Below are positions 26,491-36,181 of a stretch of DNA of 64,000 bases, piece after piece; position 1 is the stretch's first letter, and each line of letters starts with the position of its first letter. The stretch covers positions 1-64,000 of the forward strand of contig DAIROT010000003.1 of the NCBI GenBank assembly GCA_036806345.1. The letters run 5' to 3'. The stretch comes from QHCF01 sp003244275 (GTDB taxonomy: Bacteria > Actinomycetota > Acidimicrobiia > Acidimicrobiales > QHCF01). The notes under the pieces were generated by a model, which was not told the origin of the DNA, searched no databases, and saw nothing but the letters and a program-made list of their open reading frames with translations. The position numbers and the translations under genes were made by a program.

Positions 26491-27166
26491 AATCCTCCAG
26501 GACCAGGGTGTAGGTGACATTCTTCGACTTGTCCAGGAGCGGTCCGGTCAACACCACTCGGCGCAGCTGATCCGAAGTCGGATCGATCCCAATGGTGCCC
26601 CTGACCTCTCCTGAGCGCTGGGTGGTGTCCAGCACCGAGGCCACCCTGGCCGCTGGCAGGGTCACGCTCACCTCGTCGAGCGTTTCGCCCTGATAGCGGT
26701 CCGAGGGTGCTGGGGTTGCGCTGTTGACCGAGGTGAGCAGGCTGGTGATGCCGGTGTTGGGATCGATGAGCCGGGCGGGGTCCGACACGCCAAACTCGGA
26801 GGGCTTGGCCACGGTGTACCCGTTGGTGAACGGCAGCTGGGCGTAAACCCTGCCCCCGACCGAGATCGCCTTGACGTCAAGGCTGGCTCCCCCCTGGCTC
26901 AGCATGAGCGTCCCCCGAAAGGCGGCCGGGCGGGCCACATCCCCCGCTCCTCCCACCAGAGCCAGGCCGCTCCCCCCGACGCCCGAGCTGGAGAGGGTGA
27001 AGTGAATCGCCGAAGTGGCGTCCAGGGTGGACTTGGCCTTGGTCAGCAGCGCCCGCGGATCGCCTGCTTTGGCCGGTGACGACGAGGTGCAACCGGCCAC
27101 GGCTACCACCCCGAGAGCAATCGCCGCGGCGCGAGCCAGGCCGGTGAGGCGCGGGGCGTGGTCCAC
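26453..27166 (-). CDS. lprG: LprG-like lipoprotein (LppX_LprAFG family)
   Basis: 237 residues with a lipoprotein signal ending in the lipobox VAGC (Cys about residue 26). The mature part follows LprG: ALLTKAKSTLDATSAIHFTL, then SVGGRVYAQLPF, DPARLIDPNTGITSLLTSV and the C-terminal LVLEDYGEKVTITPPP, closely matching the KWGEKVQVTKPP end of mycobacterial LprG. LprG carries triacylated lipids across the envelope between the P55 pump and the surface. GTG 27166 has no obvious ribosome site. Overlaps the p55 gene by 38 bases. Confidence 0.87.
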   Translation of the reverse strand: MDHAPRLTGLARAAAIALGVVAVAGCTSSSPAKAGDPRALLTKAKSTLDATSAIHFTLSSSGVGGSGLALVGGAGDVARPAAFRGTLMLSQGGASLDVKAISVGGRVYAQLPFTNGYTVAKPSEFGVSDPARLIDPNTGITSLLTSVNSATPAPSDRYQGETLDEVSVTLPAARVASVLDTTQRSGEVRGTIGIDPTSDQLRRVVLTGPLLDKSKNVTYTLVLEDYGEKVTITPPPT

Positions 27167-27210
27167 GTCAGGAGGTTACTTCGATGTCGCGAAAATGGGC
27201 GTATCGGTCC

Positions 27211-28413
27211 TCACTCGAAGCGGCCACTGTCGCTCAGTGCTACCCGTGGCGGACCGTCACCGGGCAGCTCCGGAGTAGGAATGACCACTTCGCCAAGCTT
27301 GCCCTGCTGCTCGGGCTGCTGCTCGGCGGCTGACTTCTCCCGCATGTAGGCGACGATGGACGCCGCCACTCCCACCACCGGCACGGCCAGGAAGGCGCCG
27401 AGGATCCCAGCCAGCACCCCACCCAGCGACAGCGATAGCAGCACGGCCAGGGGGTGGAGCTTGACTGCCCGGCCGAGCACCAGGGGGCCGACCAGGTAAC
27501 CCTCGGCGTGGTGGATGACGACGGTCAGGGCCAACACCAGCAGGGCGGCGATCCCGCCCTTGGCCACCAGGGCGACCAGGATGGCCAGCAGGCCCACGGC
27601 AATCGCTCCCACGATGGGCAGGAAGCCGCCGAAGAAGGTCAACAGGGCGATGGGCAGCACGAGGGGTACTCCGATGAGCAACAGGCCGATGGTCATGAGG
27701 GTGGCGTTGACCAGTCCGTTGGCGGCCGTGCCCCTGACGTAGCCCGACAGCGTCGTCCAGGCTCGAGCGCCGATGACCCGTAGGTCGACGGCCCGCTCCT
27801 CGCTGGCCAGGCCCAGCGCCCACTGGCCAATACGGGATCCGTCCTTGACGAAGAAGAAGGTGATCACCAGGGTGAGTAGGATGCCCGCCACCACTTCGAC
27901 GGCCAGAGTCGCCCCGGAGATCGCCCCCTGGGCGATCTTGCCGCCATTCGATCTGACCTCCTGGCCGATCTTGCCCACATAGCTGTTCACCTGCTGATGG
28001 GAGATGTGCAGCGGCCCTGTCTCGACCCAGTGCTCAGCCTGCTTGATGCCCGCTGACAGCTCTCGCCCCAGCTTGGTGAACTCATGCTCGGCCGTGGGAA
28101 GCAGGCCGACGATGATACCGGCCACTATTCCGATCCCGCAGAGAAAGACGACCCAGGTGGCCAGGAGGGGCGGTAAGCGGTGCCGGCACAGCCATCGGGC
28201 GGGGGGCACCAGGATGGTGGAAAGGAACAGAGCCACGACGATGGGCATGATGATCACCCGCAGCTTGTCGAAGGCATGGCCGACGACGAACAGGGCGGCG
28301 GCAATCAGCAGCAGGCGCCACGACCAGGCTGCGCCGGTGCTGATCCATCGGGGCACGCCGGCATCGGGGGCACCAGAGAGGCGGACCTCGTGGGTCTCCT
28401 CCGGCGGCGTCAT
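27211..28413 (-). CDS. AI-2E family (PerM-like) transporter
   Basis: 400-residue membrane protein of the AI-2E family: N-terminal helices (LRVIIMPIVVALFLSTILVPPARWL), a large soluble middle, the helix LTLVITFFFVKDGSRI and the conserved block PIALLTFFGGFLPIVGAIAVGLLAIL. The final signature GVLAGILGAFLAVPVVGVAASIV is clear. Substrate is unknown; members range from permeases to ion antiporters. The C-terminus is hydrophilic. ATG 28413 follows AGAAGGATCGCC. Divergent from rpsR; may read into lprG 45 bases downstream. Confidence 0.88.
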   Translation of the reverse strand: MTPPEETHEVRLSGAPDAGVPRWISTGAAWSWRLLLIAAALFVVGHAFDKLRVIIMPIVVALFLSTILVPPARWLCRHRLPPLLATWVVFLCGIGIVAGIIVGLLPTAEHEFTKLGRELSAGIKQAEHWVETGPLHISHQQVNSYVGKIGQEVRSNGGKIAQGAISGATLAVEVVAGILLTLVITFFFVKDGSRIGQWALGLASEERAVDLRVIGARAWTTLSGYVRGTAANGLVNATLMTIGLLLIGVPLVLPIALLTFFGGFLPIVGAIAVGLLAILVALVAKGGIAALLVLALTVVIHHAEGYLVGPLVLGRAVKLHPLAVLLSLSLGGVLAGILGAFLAVPVVGVAASIVAYMREKSAAEQQPEQQGKLGEVVIPTPELPGDGPPRVALSDSGRFE

Positions 28414-28446
28414 GGCGATCCTTCTGTAGGGCCGGGTCCCTGGTGG

Positions 28447-28475
28447 CTGACCAGGCTGTAATGGCTGGCTAAAGT
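28447..28475 (+). promoter_or_regulatory. promoter of rpsR, probably leaderless
   Basis: CTGACC (28447-28452), 17-base spacer, TAAAGT (28470-28475), then eight bases to ATG 28484. The gap is too short for a ribosome site, so transcription likely starts at or next to the ATG. Confidence 0.45.
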
Positions 28476-28483
28476 GTACCTAT

Positions 28484-29035
28484 ATGGCACGCAACAACGA
28501 CCGCGACCGCGGCAAGAAGCGCACTCCAAAGGATCTCGGGCGCCGGGGCAAGCCCAAGGTATGCGCCTTTTGCCAGGACCATACCTTGGTGCAGTGGAAG
28601 GACGTGGCGGTGATGCGCCGCTTCATGAGCGACCGGGGCAAGATCAAGGCTCGGCGGGTCACGGGCAATTGCGCCCAGCACCAGCGGGACGTGGCGGTGG
28701 CCATCAAGACGGCTCGGGAGATGGCTCTCCTGCCCTATACCCAGCGTACGGTGAGCGATCGGCCCAGCGGCCGGGGCCGGGGATCGGGGCCGGGCGGTCC
28801 CGGGCGCGGCCCCCGCCGGGATGGGGACTCGGACACCGCCTCGGGATCTGATCGGGGGGCGCCCGACCGCGGCCAGCGCGGGCCGAGGGTGGCGACGCCA
28901 GCCACCGGGTCAGATGGTGCGAGCGGTGCCTCCCCGGCCGAAACCCACTCGGATGGCGCAGGCGCTGATCCAGTGGCCGCCGGACCGGTGACGGCTGGAC
29001 CCGGGCCGGTGCCTGCCGGGCCTCCGACGGCCTGA
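28484..29035 (+). CDS. rpsR: 30S ribosomal protein bS18 with long disordered C-terminal tail
   Basis: Residues 1-90 are a complete bS18 (KVCAFCQD, VAVMRRFMSDRGKIKARRVTG, NCAQHQRDVAVAIKTAREMALLPY) that binds 16S rRNA with bS6. A CxxC plus CxxH set marks it as the zinc-binding type. The remaining ~93 residues are Gly/Pro/Arg- then Gly/Ala/Asp/Ser-rich with no fold, doubling the usual length of 75-90. The gene stands alone, not with rpsF-ssb-rplI, so it may be a second copy. Possible leaderless ATG. The tail keeps one frame with the same composition as nearby coding DNA, but a missed stop from an indel cannot be excluded. Confidence 0.87.
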   Translation: MARNNDRDRGKKRTPKDLGRRGKPKVCAFCQDHTLVQWKDVAVMRRFMSDRGKIKARRVTGNCAQHQRDVAVAIKTAREMALLPYTQRTVSDRPSGRGRGSGPGGPGRGPRRDGDSDTASGSDRGAPDRGQRGPRVATPATGSDGASGASPAETHSDGAGADPVAAGPVTAGPGPVPAGPPTA

Positions 29036-29045
29036 GCGGTCCCAC

Positions 29046-29357
29046 TTGGCTGCATCAGTCAAGCGTGCCCTGGGACCGGCGCCCAGCGGTGGCGAGATCG
29101 AGGCGCGGATGCGCTCGGAGGGCCTGGAGCCGAGATCGTGGGGCAACGGTCCGGGGGACCGCTACGGTTGGCATGACCACACCTATCACAAGGCGCTGTA
29201 CTGCGTGGAGGGAAGCATCGTGTTCCACACCCGCCAGGACGGGGATTTGGCCCTCGGACCCGGCGACCGGTTGGATCTTCCCCCCGGCATCGAGCACGCG
29301 GCCACTGTCGGGGACCGGGGCTGCCGCTGTATGGAGGCCCCGGCCGGGCCGACCTGA
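29046..29357 (+). CDS. cupin-domain protein
   Basis: 103 residues. A single small beta-barrel: GWHDHTYHKALYCVEGSIVFH gives the first cupin motif with three histidines, and LALGPGDRLDLPPGIEHAATV the second. Metal binding is likely from the His set. Function cannot be told. The N-terminal 35 residues (GGEIEARMRSEGLEPRSWGN) are typical of a small actinobacterial cupin group. TTG 29046, 11 bases after rpsR, so probably co-transcribed. Converges on the CFA synthase gene. Confidence 0.75.
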   Translation: MAASVKRALGPAPSGGEIEARMRSEGLEPRSWGNGPGDRYGWHDHTYHKALYCVEGSIVFHTRQDGDLALGPGDRLDLPPGIEHAATVGDRGCRCMEAPAGPT

Positions 29358-29367
29358 AGCCCGGCCG
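29341..29367. terminator. GC-rich hairpin between convergent cupin and CFA synthase genes
   Basis: CGGCCGGGC (29341-29349) and GCCCGGCCG (29359-29367) form a perfect 9-bp stem with a 9-base loop that includes the cupin stop codon. No T-tract; possibly a bidirectional I-shaped terminator. Confidence 0.45.
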
Positions 29368-29373
29368 CTGTGC

Positions 29374-30630
29374 TCAGGCGAACGAGGCGCGGGTCAGGGG
29401 CATCCTGGACGCGCCGTTGCTCGCCGGCTTCACTCCGAGGATCTGGTGGATGCTGATCTCGCCCTTCTCGAAGCTGAGTACCGAGCCGGTCATGTAGAGC
29501 CGCCAAATCCTGGCCCTAGCCGTCCCCACCAACGCCACCGCCTCCTCCCAGTGCGCCTCCAGGTTGTCCAGCCAGCGGCGCAGGGTGAGGGCGTAGTGCT
29601 CCCGCAGGGCCTCGACATCTCGCACCTCGAAGCCCGCAGCCTGCATGGCCGCCACCACGGTGGCCACGTCCTGGAGTTCGCCGTCGGGAAAGACATAGCG
29701 CAACAGGAACGAGGTGTCGTCGTAGTCAGTCCCGCCCGGCGTGGAGATGGCGTGGTTGAGGAGCCGGCCCCCCGGCTCCAGCAGAGCGAACAGCACGTCG
29801 AAGTACTGGCCGAGGCGGGCCTTGCCCACGTGCTCGAACATCCCGATGCTGGAGACGGCGTGGTAGCGCTCCCCCCCGAGGTCCCGGTAGTCCTGGAGGC
29901 GGATCTCCACCTGCTCGCCCAGGTGCTCCTCGCCGACCCGCTGCGCCGCCCACTCCTGCTGCTGGGTTGACAGGGTTACGCCTACGGCCGAGACGCCATG
30001 ATGGGTGGCGGCGTGACGGGCCATCCCCCCCCACCCGCAGCCCACGTCCAGCAGGTGCAGGCCGGGCCGCAGACCCAGCTTGTTGCAGATGAGCTCGTAC
30101 TTGGCCGCTTGGGCCTCCTCCAGCGAGACGCTGGGATCGACGAAGCGGGCGCAGGAGTAGGTCATGCTGGGTCCCAGCACCAACCGGTAGAACTGGTTGC
30201 CGACGTCGTAGTGATGGGAGATGGCGACGGCGTCCCGGGACTTGGAGTGGGCGCCCCCCCGTAATCGTGCCTCCTCGGGGGGTGGAGGCAGAGGCGGTCC
30301 CAGCACACCCAGGCGAGCCGTGGCCTTGAGGGTGGTGGCCCAGGTCCGCACGCCGATGCGCAGCTCAGGAGGGGCAGCGTCCAGGGCCCTCAGGGCGAAG
30401 AAGGCATCCCCTTCGATCTCGATCTCCCCGGTCACTATGGCCCGGCTGAAGCCCAGCTCGTTGGGCTGGTAGAGGATACGGCGCAGGGCATGAGGAGTGC
30501 GCACCACAACAGTGGCCGGGCTGGCCGGGTCGCCCAGGGTGCTGTCATCCCAGAGCCGAACGTGGACCGAGATGTCGGGCCCCAAGAGCAAATGCACCAG
30601 TGGCGCCAGTGCCTCAGCCACCTTCGCCAC
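29374..30630 (-). CDS. cfa: cyclopropane-fatty-acyl-phospholipid synthase family methyltransferase
   Basis: SAM-dependent enzyme modifying double bonds of membrane lipid acyl chains. 418 residues from GTG 30630; longer starts would overlap the divergent gene. N-terminal lipid-binding region (ELGFSRAIVTGEIEIEGDAF), then AISHHYDVGNQFYRLVLGPSMTYSCARF, the SAM motif LLDVGCGWGGMARHA and VGVTLSTQQQEWA, SSIGMFEHVGKAR. All are hallmarks of CFA synthase. Whether it makes a cyclopropane or a methyl branch cannot be read from sequence. Confidence 0.92.
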   Translation of the reverse strand: MAKVAEALAPLVHLLLGPDISVHVRLWDDSTLGDPASPATVVVRTPHALRRILYQPNELGFSRAIVTGEIEIEGDAFFALRALDAAPPELRIGVRTWATTLKATARLGVLGPPLPPPPEEARLRGGAHSKSRDAVAISHHYDVGNQFYRLVLGPSMTYSCARFVDPSVSLEEAQAAKYELICNKLGLRPGLHLLDVGCGWGGMARHAATHHGVSAVGVTLSTQQQEWAAQRVGEEHLGEQVEIRLQDYRDLGGERYHAVSSIGMFEHVGKARLGQYFDVLFALLEPGGRLLNHAISTPGGTDYDDTSFLLRYVFPDGELQDVATVVAAMQAAGFEVRDVEALREHYALTLRRWLDNLEAHWEEAVALVGTARARIWRLYMTGSVLSFEKGEISIHQILGVKPASNGASRMPLTRASFA

Positions 30631-30682
30631 GTTCCCAGCGTAACGGGAGAACGATGGTGGCGTCCCATGCCAAGATGCCCGG

Positions 30683-32143
30683 ATGCTCAAGGCGGTGGAC
30701 CGGACCCTGGCCAGATGGCACCTGCGCCGACGCGACGTCAGCGACGACGCCACCAGACGACCCGACCCGCTGGTCCCCGCCGGCACGGAGGGGCTTCCAC
30801 AGATTCGCCATATCGTCCTGCTCATGATGGAGAACCACTCGTTCGACAACTATCTGGGCACTCTGGGCCACGGAGACGGCTTACCGGTCGGCCCGGACGG
30901 GAGGCCGACGTCGAGCAACCCTCGGACCGACGGCTCAGAGGTCAGCTCCCACCGCTTCGCTTCCACCCGCCAGCAAGTGGGCGTCCCGTCCCAGAGCTGG
31001 AACGCCAGCCACGCCCAGTTCGACGGCGGGGCCAACGACGGGTTCGCCCGCAGCGTGGAGCAGACGGCGTCTGGTGCGGATCCGGCGTTGGGCATGGGTT
31101 ACTGGACCAAGGAGGACCTGCCGTTCTACGCCGGCCTGGCCCGTACCTTTGCGCTGGCCGACCGATGGTTCAGCTCCTGTCTGGGCCCGACCTTCCCCAA
31201 TCGGCGGTTCTTGATGGCGGCCACCGCCAATGGCCTGATCGACGACATGCCCTTGAGCATGGCTGACTACCCCCGAACGGGGACGATCTTCGACCTACTG
31301 GACCGCCACGGCATCTCCTGGGTGAACTATCACCACGTGACCACCTGGCGGGTGCTGTCGAAACGCCTGCTGGGCGCGGGCGGCCTGCGCGGCCTGCGCA
31401 GGGTGGGCCTGAGTCTGGGTAAGGCGCTGCCGACCCTGCTGGATGCCGTCAGGGGCAACATCCAATTCACGGCCGACCTGTACCCGGTGGGTGTGTGGCG
31501 CTGCCTGCGCCACCTGCGCAGCATCGACCGGTTCTGGGCCGACGCGGCGGCCGGCAGGTTGCCGGCGGTGAGCGTGGTGGACCCCGATTTCCAGGCCAGC
31601 TCGGAGGAGAACCCCCAGGACATTCAGCTGGGGGAGCAGTTCGCGGCCAAGGTGATCCACGCCGTCATGGCCGGTCAGGGTTGGCCCCATACCCTGCTCA
31701 TCTGGTTCTATGACGAGCACGGAGGCTATTACGACCATGTCCCCCCGCCGGCGACCGTAGAACCAGACGAGATGGCGCCGAGAAGCCTGTCCCAAGCCAG
31801 GGGCCCGCTGCGCTGGGTGCTGGAGAAGACAGGCAAGTGGGACCAGTTGCAGGCGGTTGACTCCGACCTTGGTCGCTACGACCGCCTGGGGTTCAGAGTC
31901 CCGGCGGTGGTCGTCTCGCCGTACTCCAAGGCCGGCTACGTCTGCTCCACCACCTTCGACCACACCAGCGCCCTCAAGCTGATCGAGCGCAAGTGGAACC
32001 TCCCCCCACTCACCCGGCGAGACGCGGCCGCCACCGACCCGCTGGACATGGTCGACCTGGACAATCCGCCGGCGTTTCTCAAACCACCTGACCTGCCGGC
32101 TCCGGCCCTGTCCCCCTCCGGCCCGGGCCTGGGCCAGCGCTGA
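30683..32143 (+). CDS. phospholipase C / acid phosphatase-like phosphoesterase
   Basis: 486 residues of the phosphoesterase family that includes PlcA-D and AcpA. The nucleophile/metal region is HIVLLMMENHSFDNYLGTLG near residue 40, and the second metal cluster is WFYDEHGGYYDHVPPP near 345, followed by RVPAVVVSPYSKAGYV and DHTSALKLIERKW. Unlike secreted phospholipases C it has no Tat or Sec signal at the N-terminus (MLKAVDRTLARWHLRRRD), so it may be cytoplasmic or exported otherwise. Divergent from the CFA synthase gene, which hints at lipid turnover. Substrate not determinable. Confidence 0.88.
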   Translation: MLKAVDRTLARWHLRRRDVSDDATRRPDPLVPAGTEGLPQIRHIVLLMMENHSFDNYLGTLGHGDGLPVGPDGRPTSSNPRTDGSEVSSHRFASTRQQVGVPSQSWNASHAQFDGGANDGFARSVEQTASGADPALGMGYWTKEDLPFYAGLARTFALADRWFSSCLGPTFPNRRFLMAATANGLIDDMPLSMADYPRTGTIFDLLDRHGISWVNYHHVTTWRVLSKRLLGAGGLRGLRRVGLSLGKALPTLLDAVRGNIQFTADLYPVGVWRCLRHLRSIDRFWADAAAGRLPAVSVVDPDFQASSEENPQDIQLGEQFAAKVIHAVMAGQGWPHTLLIWFYDEHGGYYDHVPPPATVEPDEMAPRSLSQARGPLRWVLEKTGKWDQLQAVDSDLGRYDRLGFRVPAVVVSPYSKAGYVCSTTFDHTSALKLIERKWNLPPLTRRDAAATDPLDMVDLDNPPAFLKPPDLPAPALSPSGPGLGQR

Positions 32144-32165
32144 TCATCACCAACCGGAGGGCGCC

Positions 32166-32894
32166 CTAGGCGGAGGATGGAGGCGGTCCCGGCTCCTGGC
32201 TGGCGTCGTTGGCCACCTGCTGGGCCAGGGCTCGCAGCTTGATGTTGAGGCGTTGCGAGCCCTGGCGCAGCAGGTCGAAGGCCTCGTCGGCACTGACGTG
32301 TTGGCGGGCCATCAGGATGCCCTTGGCCTGGCCGATCACATCTCGGGTCTTGATCGCCTGCTCCAGCTGGTCCTGTTGGCGGGCCGCCGACATGGCCACC
32401 GCGGCGTGGGCGGCGAAGATGGCGCCCACCGCCCGGTCCTCGGCATCGAAGCCCGCCTTGGTCATGGAGTACAGGTTGAGGGCGCCCATGGTGTCCTCTT
32501 GGATGTACAGCCGGAACGACAACATGCTGGCCACCCCGCTTTCCTCGGCGGCCCGCCGAGCGAAGTTGGGCCAGCGGGTCTCCTGCAGGAGATCGTCGGT
32601 CTGAAAGACGTCATGCTCACGGATGGCGTCGAGGCAGGGCCCCTCGTCCGTCTCGTACTGGATGGCGTCCACCTGGCGGGGGATCTCGTCGGTGGCCGCA
32701 GGCGTGCGCACCTGGCCGGACTCCACCAATGTGATGCCGGCATGGTCGCAACCGTCGATGGTCTTCACTGCCAGCTCGACGATCTTGTCCAGCGTTCCCT
32801 GCTCCGCCCGCTCGGCCCGAAGGGTCCGGGCCACCTCGGCGAACGTCTCGGCCAGGTCATCCGTCTCAGGCCTCAAATTCTCGTTGGTCACCAA
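32166..32894 (-). CDS. GAF and ANTAR domain RNA-binding regulator
   Basis: 242 residues. GAF sensor domain about 35-170 (IVELAVKTIDGCDHAGITLVE, YETDEGPCLDAIREH, DRAVGAIFAAHAAVAM) and ANTAR domain about 175-230 (QAIKTRDVIGQAKGILMARQHVSADEAFDLLRQGSQ). ANTAR proteins bind tandem hexaloop RNA stems and prevent termination; actinobacteria have many GAF-ANTAR versions. Signal unknown. A short Pro-rich tail follows. Cytoplasmic, stand-alone. Confidence 0.92.
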   Translation of the reverse strand: MVTNENLRPETDDLAETFAEVARTLRAERAEQGTLDKIVELAVKTIDGCDHAGITLVESGQVRTPAATDEIPRQVDAIQYETDEGPCLDAIREHDVFQTDDLLQETRWPNFARRAAEESGVASMLSFRLYIQEDTMGALNLYSMTKAGFDAEDRAVGAIFAAHAAVAMSAARQQDQLEQAIKTRDVIGQAKGILMARQHVSADEAFDLLRQGSQRLNIKLRALAQQVANDASQEPGPPPSSA

Positions 32895-32954
32895 CCCAGT
32901 CTCGCATTATTCGCCCGACTGCTCGGCCAGACCATGAAGGCGGTCTCCCAGTGG

Positions 32955-33587
32955 TCAAGCTGTTATCCGGCGGCCTCCGCTACCTGGCTGCCCCCCCCGG
33001 TGGCGCTCCCAGGCCCAGGCGGCCGCCTCTCGGGCCAGCGCTGGGTGGAAGCTCCAGCGCATGAGCTGGCGCTCGGTCGTCTCGACATCTTCTCCCAGCT
33101 CCAACAGGGAGAGGGCCAGCTGGCGACTCCGCCGGCGCAGGTGCTCGGCACTGGGCCGGCGTAACTGGCCCTCCTGCCAGGCTTGGTGTTGGGCCTGCAG
33201 CGTCGGCGACAGGTGCAGGACCTGGCGCCGGTTGAGCGGCGGGAGGCGTCGCCGGACGGCCAGCTCCAAAGGTCCGCGCTCCTGGGCCACCTCGAACTGG
33301 ACGCAGCGGCCCAGCGCTCGGACGAAGGGCGAGTGGCGCCCGCCCCGGTCACCCAGGCCCAGGCTACGGGCCGTCTCGGCCAGGTCCAGGTCGTAGCCGT
33401 CAGGCGCCGCCTCTAGGCCGGCGGCCACCCGGCGCATCAGCCAGGTGGTCGACGGGCCGAGGATGCTCAGCCAGTAGGTCTCCACGTAGTGAGACCGGGG
33501 ATCGTGGCCCAGGGCGTCGATCACCGGATCGGTCCAGGCCACGATGCGCACGGTGGTGGCGGCCGGGGACAGGCTCAGCGGGCTCAC
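32955..33587 (-). CDS. conserved actinobacterial protein of unknown function
   Basis: 210 residues from GTG 33587, chosen because GGAGGAG lies seven bases upstream; ATG 33632 is an alternative without a ribosome site. The conserved-looking start (VRIVAWTDPVIDALGHDPRSHYVETYWLSILGPSTTW in two halves around SHYV) resembles a family I have seen annotated only as hypothetical in actinomycetes. The middle reads as a helical domain (LAETARSLGLGDRGG, HSPFVRALGRCVQFE) that could be a winged helix. The C-terminal part is Arg/Leu-rich helix. No catalytic motif identified. Confidence 0.75.
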   Translation of the reverse strand: MSPLSLSPAATTVRIVAWTDPVIDALGHDPRSHYVETYWLSILGPSTTWLMRRVAAGLEAAPDGYDLDLAETARSLGLGDRGGRHSPFVRALGRCVQFEVAQERGPLELAVRRRLPPLNRRQVLHLSPTLQAQHQAWQEGQLRRPSAEHLRRRSRQLALSLLELGEDVETTERQLMRWSFHPALAREAAAWAWERHRGGQPGSGGRRITA

Positions 33588-33622
33588 GACGACTCCTCCA
33601 AGTACGGTACTGGGTCTCCCAG

Positions 33623-33651
33623 AGTCTTTCATGCTATTTCAATCTCGTCAA
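33623..33651 (-). promoter_or_regulatory. possible promoter of the gene at 32955-33587
   Basis: On the minus strand TTGACG (33651-33646), 17-base spacer, AAGACT (33628-33623). Initiation near 33616 would give a ~29-base leader containing GGAGGAG before GTG 33587. Confidence 0.35.
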
Positions 33652-33739
33652 GAGGGACGCGGAGCCTTCTGGCGGAGACGGGAACCCTCGAGGGTGGCCG
33701 GGGGCCGGGTCGTGGCACCAGGGATATTTTGCCGAAACC

Positions 33740-34595
33740 TCAGGTCACGACGCGCCGGATGAAGAGGCGCAGGCCGGCCAGGAACAGGACGAGGAAGATG
33801 GCGACGCCCACGCCGAGGAAGGCGCCCGGGGCCATGTGGGGGATGGCCGGGGTGAGGGCCGCCCGCAGGCCTTCGGAGAGGTACACGAGGGGATTGACCA
33901 GCACCAGATCCTGGAGCCAGCGGACCGAGTGGAGCGCCGCCCAGGGGTAGTAGACGCAGCCGAGGAAGCTGAGCGGGATCACCAACAGGCCGAACATGAG
34001 GCCTATGTGCTGGGGCTTGACCAGGCAGCCGAGGACCAGGCCGAGGGCCCCCGAGGTCAGGCAGGCCAGCAGGACCATCCCCACCACCAGCGGCCAGGAG
34101 TGCACATGCACCGAGACCGATGTGGCCGGGATGAAGTAGGCGAGGGGGAAGACCAGCAGGGCCGAGAACAGGCTCTGGCAGGCCCCGAAGATCACCTTCT
34201 CGGCGCCCACCGCCCATACCGGAAGGGGCGCCATGGCCCGATCCTCGATCTCCTTGGTGGAGCCGAACTCGACCGACAGGGGTAGTGCCACCGCCGAGAT
34301 GCCGGTGAACAGAGCCGACACGGCCACCAGGCCGGGGACCAGGATGGTGGCGAAGCTGACCTTGGCCGAGCCGCCGGTGAAGCCCTGGCCGATCTTGGGG
34401 AACACGTAGGCGAATACGAACACGAACAGGAGGGGCTGGGTGACGGTCTGGCCAATGGCCTGGCCCAGGTTGTGCAGCAGGACCCGCAGGTCCCGGTTGA
34501 GCAGCCCCCAGAAGGCCCCGGCCGAGACCGAGGGGCCCAGCTCGGCCGGGCCGCTGGTGGTGGGCGGAGGGACTGGTGCGGTCAGGGCGCCGACT

Positions 34596-34603
<8 letters not shown>
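33740..34603 (-). CDS. DrrB-type ABC transporter permease
   Basis: 287 residues, ABC-2 superfamily: six hydrophobic segments starting LLHNLGQAIGQTVTQPLLFVFVFAYVF, with the conserved SLFSALLVFPLAYFIP and LVIPLSFLGCVYYPWAAL blocks and a C-terminal helix before RLFIRR. It forms the membrane half of an exporter with the ATPase encoded just upstream, overlapping it by eight bases. Typical DrrAB roles are drug, lipid or glycoside export; substrate unknown. Confidence 0.92.
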
Positions 34604-35587
<984 letters not shown>

Positions 35588-35591
<4 letters not shown>

Positions 35592-36145
35592 GGCCTGCCT
35601 GCTCCCTCTCCGACAAGGGCCTCAGCGCATTCGTCGTGCCAGGCCAGCTCGGCCGCCAAGTGGACCTCGCCCCGACGAAACACCGCGGCGGTCGTGTTGT
35701 CAATGTACCCCTTGGCCACCAGCCGCCCCCGCTCCGCCCCCAGCGACTCGAGGGCATTGGCGATCCCATGGCGCCGTTGGCGGAGCAGCTCGGCCAGGTG
35801 GTCACGGTCATCGGCGAAGCCGCCGAATTGCAGGGCCACGCCCAGGGGATCTGGCCCATAGCGCATCTCCTTGACCGCCTGCTCACGCAGCACATGCAGC
35901 TCCAGCCAGCCTTCGTGGGTGATGGCATAGACCGTGCGGGCCGGGCGCCGCCCAACCTGCTCGGAGCGCACCGGCTCCACCAGGCCTTCGTCCTCCATGT
36001 GGTGCAGCTCTCGATACAGCGAACCCACCGACACCCCGCCCCATGCCTCCACATTGGTCAGCTCGGCATGACGGCGGATCTGGTGGCCGTGAATAGGCCC
36101 CCGCTCAGCCAGCACCCCCAGCACCATCAGTCTGGAGAGATTCAC
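35588..36145 (-). CDS. PadR family transcriptional regulator
   Basis: 185 residues. N-terminal winged helix (LSRLMVLGVLAERGPIHGHQIRRHAELTNVEAWGGVSVGSLYRELHHMEDEGLVEPV, given here in its PadR order) followed by a Vir-like C-terminal helical domain (HEGWLELHVLREQAV ... LVAKGYIDNTTAAVF). PadR proteins commonly repress adjacent DrrAB exporters and are released by the exported compound, which fits its position as first gene of this operon. GTG 36145 is probably translated from a leaderless message. Confidence 0.92.
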
Positions 36146-36151
36146 GAACTT

Positions 36152-36181
36152 AGTATCCTGCTACTGGTCTCCGGATGTCAA
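36152..36181 (-). promoter_or_regulatory. promoter of the padR-drrAB operon
   Basis: Minus strand TTGACA (36181-36176), 18-base spacer, GATACT (36157-36152), then six bases to GTG 36145: a near-consensus promoter with a leaderless start. GGATACT occurs at both elements as a direct repeat 29 bases apart, and CGGAT/ATCCG (36172-36188) forms a dyad over the -35. These are plausible PadR binding sites for autorepression. Confidence 0.65.

Noticed and set aside
32159..32166. GGGCGCCC palindrome between the phosphoesterase and ANTAR genes as a terminator
   Set aside because: No loop and no T-tract; too short to form a stable hairpin.
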